Below, piece after piece: positions 58,760-64,000 of a stretch of DNA of 64,000 bases (positions are counted from its first letter, which is position 1; every line of letters starts with the position of its first letter). The stretch is taken from contig JAANDG010000687.1 of the NCBI GenBank assembly GCA_036852015.1, positions 1 to 64,000 of the forward strand, written 5' to 3'. The DNA is from Pelodera strongyloides (lineage: Eukaryota; Nematoda; Chromadorea; Rhabditida; Rhabditidae). The translations under genes were made by a program, and so were the position numbers. The notes beneath the pieces were generated by a model. That model was not told where the DNA came from. It did not search any database and saw only the letters and a program-made list of their open reading frames with translations.

Positions 58760-60234
58760 TGGAAACCAACAATCATCTAAATCCAAAAATACGGATAAAC
58801 TAAAAAGGAGCATAAAGTTGGAGGAACGACAATAAAATATACTTTTTCCTCTGAAAAGGATGTACACAACGTGGAGAAATAAGAGTCATTGCTCATGCAA
58901 TTGTCACACTGAAATGACAAATGACATGGGAACAGCTGAGGAACAGTGACAAGTGACAAGAGATAAATAAACTAGCAAAGGTATAGCATATTGTTTTTTT
59001 AATTGTTTCATAAACGCTAAACTTTATGGTATAAGCTATGAACCGTAAACGTAAACTGTCTGAAACTGTCTATAAGATGACTCATGGGTAACATAGAAAA
59101 ACGCCAATCAAATTGTAAAAGTTGTACTGTACAGCCGTAGAGCTGTAGAGGCATAATTAAGTTTAGTTATAAAGTAACTCCGCTCACGTATTCACATGAT
59201 TCCGAAAATATACCGTGCACGATGTTTTCCGCAAAAATTTGATTCGATTATTTTGACGTCACGGCCATAATTCTTCGAAAATTTGATTGTAACAAAAGAC
59301 AAATTTTATTTATGTTTTTTTTCAGCTTCAAATTTCGACTCGCCTGCCACCATAAGAGCATGTAGTGAAATATAGGTGAAAAATTATTAATGTTGAAAGT
59401 TATTAAAAAGCCGATGTTTCAACCAGAAGCTAATTCCTTTAAGGGTTGTAGTTTTAGATGTTTTAGTGCCAGTACTATCGTGCATGGTGTCTAAATATTA
59501 ATCGGCAACTTGCTCAGTTGGTTTTGCGTAATCATTATGCCTCATTATTTATTACACAAACGCATCTTTCTAACCAAACTTAAAAAGCTTTCAACATTTA
59601 AACTTCAAAAATAATATGTATTACACGATGCCAAAAAATGTGAAACACACAGACGCATACATAAAGCTGAAGTGTAAACCAAGTATTCTAGTAAAAGCTA
59701 ATATGGCTTTTCTTTATTCATAAGATGCCTTGTGAGCACCTTGCGAAATCCAGACAATAAGCAATAATTAGCCGCAGTTATACTATTTGTTAACCAGGGC
59801 GGAGGCAGCGGGAAATGCAGTGAAAAGGGCAGACGAAACCAGTCAACCGTAAGGAAATCACCAAACTATTTCTTCAAGAAAAGCGAAAACGTTTTCCATA
59901 AATAAACATGGTACTTTCGTCGAAAATCTCTAAAACCACAAACAAAAATAAGAAACAAAATCCGCTTATGGTACGTTACAAATAAGAAAATAATCAACGA
60001 ATTGTGAGATTAGTCGATATTAAAAGTATAAAACTGAAGAAAATTAAACATGAAACTAAACGAACTGTGGACTTGCCCTTTTTTTTACAAATAAGGCAAT
60101 GTTGTAAGCTTACAAAAGCACAGTTTTAGAAACCCTTTTTCTATTTCACTTATTGCAAAGTGCTAAATTCATTTGAAAGCATTTACATTACACGTCGAGA
60201 AACGTCGAGCAATTTGTCATCTGGAAATCGTCGC

Positions 60235-61193
60235 CTACTGCTCAGGACCTCTGCGGAACATGTCATAGACAAACTTTGAAACTGTATTTCCACTTCCACC
60301 CTTGAATAAAGGTGCACGCTGTTGAAGCGTAAAACATAAAAAAAAACGTTGCAAACCGGGAGCAAAAGCTTCAATGACGCCACTTAAAGAAATCAAAAGA
60401 AGAATCTTTGCAAAAAGTGAGAGAGGGATATTTGTTTATAATTAAATTACGGATTCTTTATCCAAATGCCATCTTTCAGACCTGAGACCTCACAGGGGCA
60501 ACATTTTCAACGGACTCTTTCAAGGGAGTTGTTTCTCTAGCAGAAGAAGTAATGAAAAGATATAAAGAAGTACACTTATTTTCACAAACAAAGTAATAAA
60601 GGAAAAAAGGAACCTTTCTGAAGTAGAAAGTTCGTCGATGTAATTTTCTTTTGGAAATTCAGAGATAGAATCAACATGCCGGTAAAGTATTACGTAATTT
60701 TCAACAATTCCGCTGTGCGGTTGTGTAATTGAAAAGCTAAAGTAAAAAAACGTTCTTCAACAATTAGACCCGGATATATATAGGATGCGCCGTTTTCTTT
60801 TTCAAAGACCACTTTTGAACATTTTGTCAGCGGCTGAAAGACGTCGAAAAAATCGCTTTCGTGGTGTGTAGATCTGAAGCTAAGATAGTGAGGTCCCCCA
60901 AAATGTTCAGGATTTAGAGCAAAGTTTTTTTTAGCAACAGGAACATGGAACCTGATGCTCTATTTTTATAGATTTATCGATTCGGAGCTTTCTCAGAGTA
61001 CTTTGATTTTCTCGAAGGCGCGGCTCAAAATCTTGATATTTATAATACAAATAACATAAAGAAATGCGGATTCTATGGAAATTTCAATTAAGCAGACCAT
61101 ATTTTAAACAAGCAGGCCAATAGTATATTCACAGTCTAGTATGCTATCAGTACGATGGTGGTTTATCATTTCGGTTGCGTTACTCTGAGACAT
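60235..61193 (-). CDS. Candidate minus-strand gene, structure unresolved
   Basis: One chain is fully phase-consistent: 61133-61193, 60952-61031, 60810-60873 and 60690-60736. It encodes 83 residues starting MSQSNATEMINHHRTDSI, with a very basic middle (RKRFFRRLSAADKMFKS). A second chain (exon from 60736 down to 60614, then 60482-60536, then 60235-60318) reads GIVENYVILYRHVDSISEF and ends KFVYDMFRRGPEQ. It is in phase with itself but not with the first chain. The two share the acceptor at 60737. This could be one gene with alternative ends, or one with a frame lesion. I recognise no family. Confidence 0.4.
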
Positions 61194-62326
61194 GACCGGA
61201 ACCTTTAGAATATTAAAATTCAACTAGACTAAAGTAGATCCTACACTGTTGAAATAAAAATGACCCGTAATGTATTTCGTCTTGTTTTTGATTGGGAAAT
61301 TTCATAGGATACCAAATAGTAATACGAAAAAAAAAGATTTAACATAATGATTCAAAAGCGCAAAAACAACTGAAAACCGGTATAGATTGAGTGGGTAGTG
61401 AGTTGGTTTCATCTAGAAAACAGTCACACAGACGTGTCGTTATAGGGAATGGGTGGACTCATAAAATGAACAATATACTATGATAGAATAAATATGTTTG
61501 TACAGACAACTGTAACCTGTAACCATAAATTATCTTTGACTGCACAACGGAGTTGCATATCCATATCGATTCATTTAGAGAGTAAACTGGGAACTCTAGC
61601 TCAAGCTTATTGTTAGTGGAAGGAAGAATCAAAAAGGATCATTGAATTCTTTCATCGTCTCTTATGGCGTTGCGCTCTTTCTAAGAGTCTAAAAAACATT
61701 TCTAAACACAGTGGTGTCTTATTTTCAATTACAAACACAATTACCATTTTCGGAGAGTTTCCAGAAAATTAATTAAAAAGTGTTTCCGAAGTGAATTTCA
61801 GTGCCTAATCTGTAGAGGAAACGCCTTTTCCAATTCCCAGATGTATTCTCGTTGGTGCCTCAGTCTCCTAATACGTGAATCTACTTTTCTTACATTACAT
61901 TTTCTAGTTTAAAGTATTTTTTATTCATTCTATGCAATAAAGAAGAATAAAAACCGCAACCGATGATGTAAGTTTGCTTTAGAAATGCACAATTATGATC
62001 ATGAATAGGTACTGCTACTGTAAAATTAGATAATGACACTTCAACACTGATAATCAGTTATGTTGCTCTCCACAGTATAGAAAAGTGAACATCTGGAAGA
62101 TGTAGCTCCAGTTCGTCTTTTATGTATGCATTTTGTTTTACTGATTCTACAAGAAATCACCATGCAGTCTCATATAACGCAACAAAACACTCTTATTAGC
62201 GTTGACGTAAGTACCAAAACATAGACTGCCCATTTTGCAAAGGTGGATTTCTAAAAATATTAGATAAACAAGAAACACTTCTAGGCGTTAAAAATCGGAA
62301 ATTAATAAGTATTTCTAGAAAATATA

Positions 62327-63643
62327 ATGATTACTTTTAGCACACGACCATTTGTTGTGGCTGTCACCGGTGGAATTGCTGCGGGAAAGGTCAGTTATTA
62401 AAATTAGATGTTAAAAAGCTAAATAATTAGGTAAATGTAAGTACGTCTGTATGAATGTATGTCTTCGGTAATACTTACAGTTTATGGAGATAAAAGTAAA
62501 TAAATCAGAACCAGCATACCGCATACGAGCGCTATGAAGAGAATGTACATAGAATGCGTTAAATTATCAGACAACATTGGCTACAGTTATGATTACGATC
62601 GAAAAAAAATGCAATAAATAAACTGATGTAACATGCTTGGGTGCTTACACATAATCCACTCGCCAAATGAAAAACGTAAAATTGTCGTTAGAAAAACCGA
62701 AAGTCCCTAAAAACCTAAAGATTTCTATCTTACAAATGAGACCAAAGCTTAGATTTTTGTAGTATCGGATCGCCTGGTATTTTTCACACTTCCGCTTCTA
62801 AACAGGAAATAACTATCAAACACAAGCATATTGTAGAGGTAAAAAAAATTCACTTTTGTATATAAAAAAAGTTCAGAGAACGTTATGCAAAGAGCTACGC
62901 AACTGGCTGCTTCACAAAGGAAAATCAGTGCAAATACAGGCATTTCCTACAAATGATAAAGGTGTGTTTTGATGTGTAGCATGATTGATCAATATTCTTG
63001 CAATTAATTGCTATAACTGGCGTCAATGTAGTAATCTTTCCAGTAGGAAAGATATTCAAGCTTTTTACAGCAAGGCGATAGAGAGATGCGCATTTGTTAT
63101 TGTACTGTATGATGTAAAGTGTAAACCCGTCAACTGAACATAACTATTATTAATGAATTCATTTTCAGATATAACTACGATGATTTGTGGAGTTAATCAG
63201 TCAGCTGTCGATCAATGTCTTCTCGTACACGGCGAAATCCCTTTAAAAGAAGAAAAAATTAAGAAATTGCTCGATTATTCCATCTTTTTGGACGTTGAAG
63301 CAGATATTCGCCTTTGCAGAATGTGTGGGTTTTTGTCTTCTGCAGCCATGTCCATGCATTCTTTTTTTTGTCGCGCAAAAGTGAAAATTGTAGTTTGGTG
63401 GTGCAGTTAGTTATTGCAAATACGTGATATTACGCCATAATGTAACTAAAAATGGCAACATCGTTAGATTAACTATAGGCAATTAAATAAAGTTTGTTGA
63501 TGTTTTTTCAGTACAGTGCGAGGCTTTTGATGGGAAAGATCTTCTTGCGGAGTATCTCCATTATCGACGTCCTCAGCACATCCGTGAGGTGCTTCCACAC
63601 AGACACCACGCTCACATTATTGTACCCGGATGCTGGCAACCAG
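62327..63643 (+). CDS. Uridine-kinase-like P-loop kinase (partial, runs off the window)
   Basis: Three exons are clear. 62327-62389 encodes RPFVVAVTGGIAAGK, a Walker A loop at residue 7 onward. 63169-63324 encodes QCLLVHGEIPLKEEKI and KLLDYSIFLDVEADIRLCRM. 63512-63643 encodes FDGKDLLAEYLHYRRPQHIR and HAHIIVPGCWQP. The order (P-loop, DVEADxRLxR, then RP...H.IVPG) follows uridine/cytidine kinases, which phosphorylate uridine in pyrimidine salvage, though the loop wording also recalls dephospho-CoA kinase. The exon(s) for the substrate-binding middle, between 62390 and 63168, were not resolved. An exon starting ACAACATTGG at about 62571 would complete GK-TT. The gene continues past 64000. Confidence 0.6.
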
Positions 63644-63707
63644 GTGAGCTTACAAATAATTTAAAATCTTTCAAAAATTATTATTATTTAATAAGAGTGC
63701 GGTCAAG

Positions 63708-63878
63708 TTAATGCGAAATGCTAGCCTCTTTGGAAAATTTGCATATGATAAGCAAATCCTATGTATCATATGCTAATTTTGTACGATTGCCGTGGACGAT
63801 CGAACAAAATTAGCATAGGATACATAGGATTTGCTTATCATATGCAAATTTTCCAAAGGGGCTAGCACTTCGCTTTAA
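63708..63878. mobile_element. MITE family B, copy 2
   Basis: About 171 bp. It begins ttaatgcgaaatgctagcc and ends gctagcacttcgctttaa, and is nearly identical to the copy at 13935-14104. It lies in an intron of the uridine-kinase-like gene. Confidence 0.9.
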
Positions 63879-64000
63879 AGTTTGAAGAGTACTGCTGCGG
63901 ATACCACAATCAGCAATAGACAGTACAGTTATTTTAAAGGATCGAAATCACTACAAAATCATCATTTCGCTTCGAGTTTACTTGTATTTAGTAAAGAATA

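Larger units (their letters stand above)
53126..60234. other. 7-kb region without recognisable genes
   Basis: I found no phase-consistent exon chain on either strand. It contains a decayed MITE family A copy (56676-56836), GA-rich repeats (57693-57812) and a fold-back element (58629-58759). A short GC-rich patch with repeated gggcctgg words lies near 54178-54270. Long introns of an unrecognised gene cannot be excluded. Confidence 0.45.

Noticed and set aside
1..64000. CRISPR array, bacterial operons or prophage
   Set aside because: Spliceosomal introns throughout. The direct repeats seen are microsatellites, transposons or local duplications.

Overview
The window looks like nuclear DNA from a nematode or close relative. 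It is AT-rich. Genes are split into many short exons, and nearly all 3' splice sites read TTTCAG or TTTTCAG. In several genes a consensus acceptor lies 0-5 nt upstream of the start codon, which is what spliced-leader trans-splicing looks like. Several products fit nematode families: a Mog protein like MOC-2, an alpha-galactosidase like GANA-1, and a secreted array of MIG-18-like fibronectin type I modules. All gene models were assembled by hand from splice signals, reading phase and remembered family motifs. No search was run, and the species is not identified.

Left part (0-20 kb). The last exon of an unrecognised upstream gene is followed closely by MED6 (Mediator subunit), possibly as an operon. 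Then come an ATF4-type bZIP factor (+), a Mog-domain molybdopterin adenylyltransferase (-, tail-to-tail with the bZIP gene) and an SLC25 mitochondrial carrier (+). The carrier's start codon lies just beyond a 431-bp fold-back transposon flanked by a 9-bp target duplication.

Middle part (20-40 kb). An alpha-galactosidase/alpha-N-acetylgalactosaminidase gene (+) has an intron that contains a complete antisense MADF-domain gene, but I cannot find the exon(s) for its catalytic nucleophile. A small single-pass membrane protein (+) follows. Next is a ZIP9/SLC39A9 zinc transporter (-) with a possible 39-codon gene nested antisense in one intron.

Right part (40-64 kb). A 395-bp sequence is present as two diverged direct copies, and both can fold into the same branched stem-loop. 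A large secreted multi-FN1 protein (-) and a C1GALT1/T-synthase-like glycosyltransferase (-) follow; the second carries an apparent frameshift. About 7 kb without recognisable genes comes next, then a poorly resolved minus-strand gene, then the first exons of a uridine-kinase-like gene that runs off the end.

The genes do not form one pathway. Three act in the secretory or lysosomal route (T-synthase, ZIP9, alpha-galactosidase). The strongest non-genic signal is a large set of short inverted-repeat elements (MITEs). At least three families have TTAA-type ends, and one has ten copies here in introns and gene flanks. Several sit within a few bases of splice sites or start codons.
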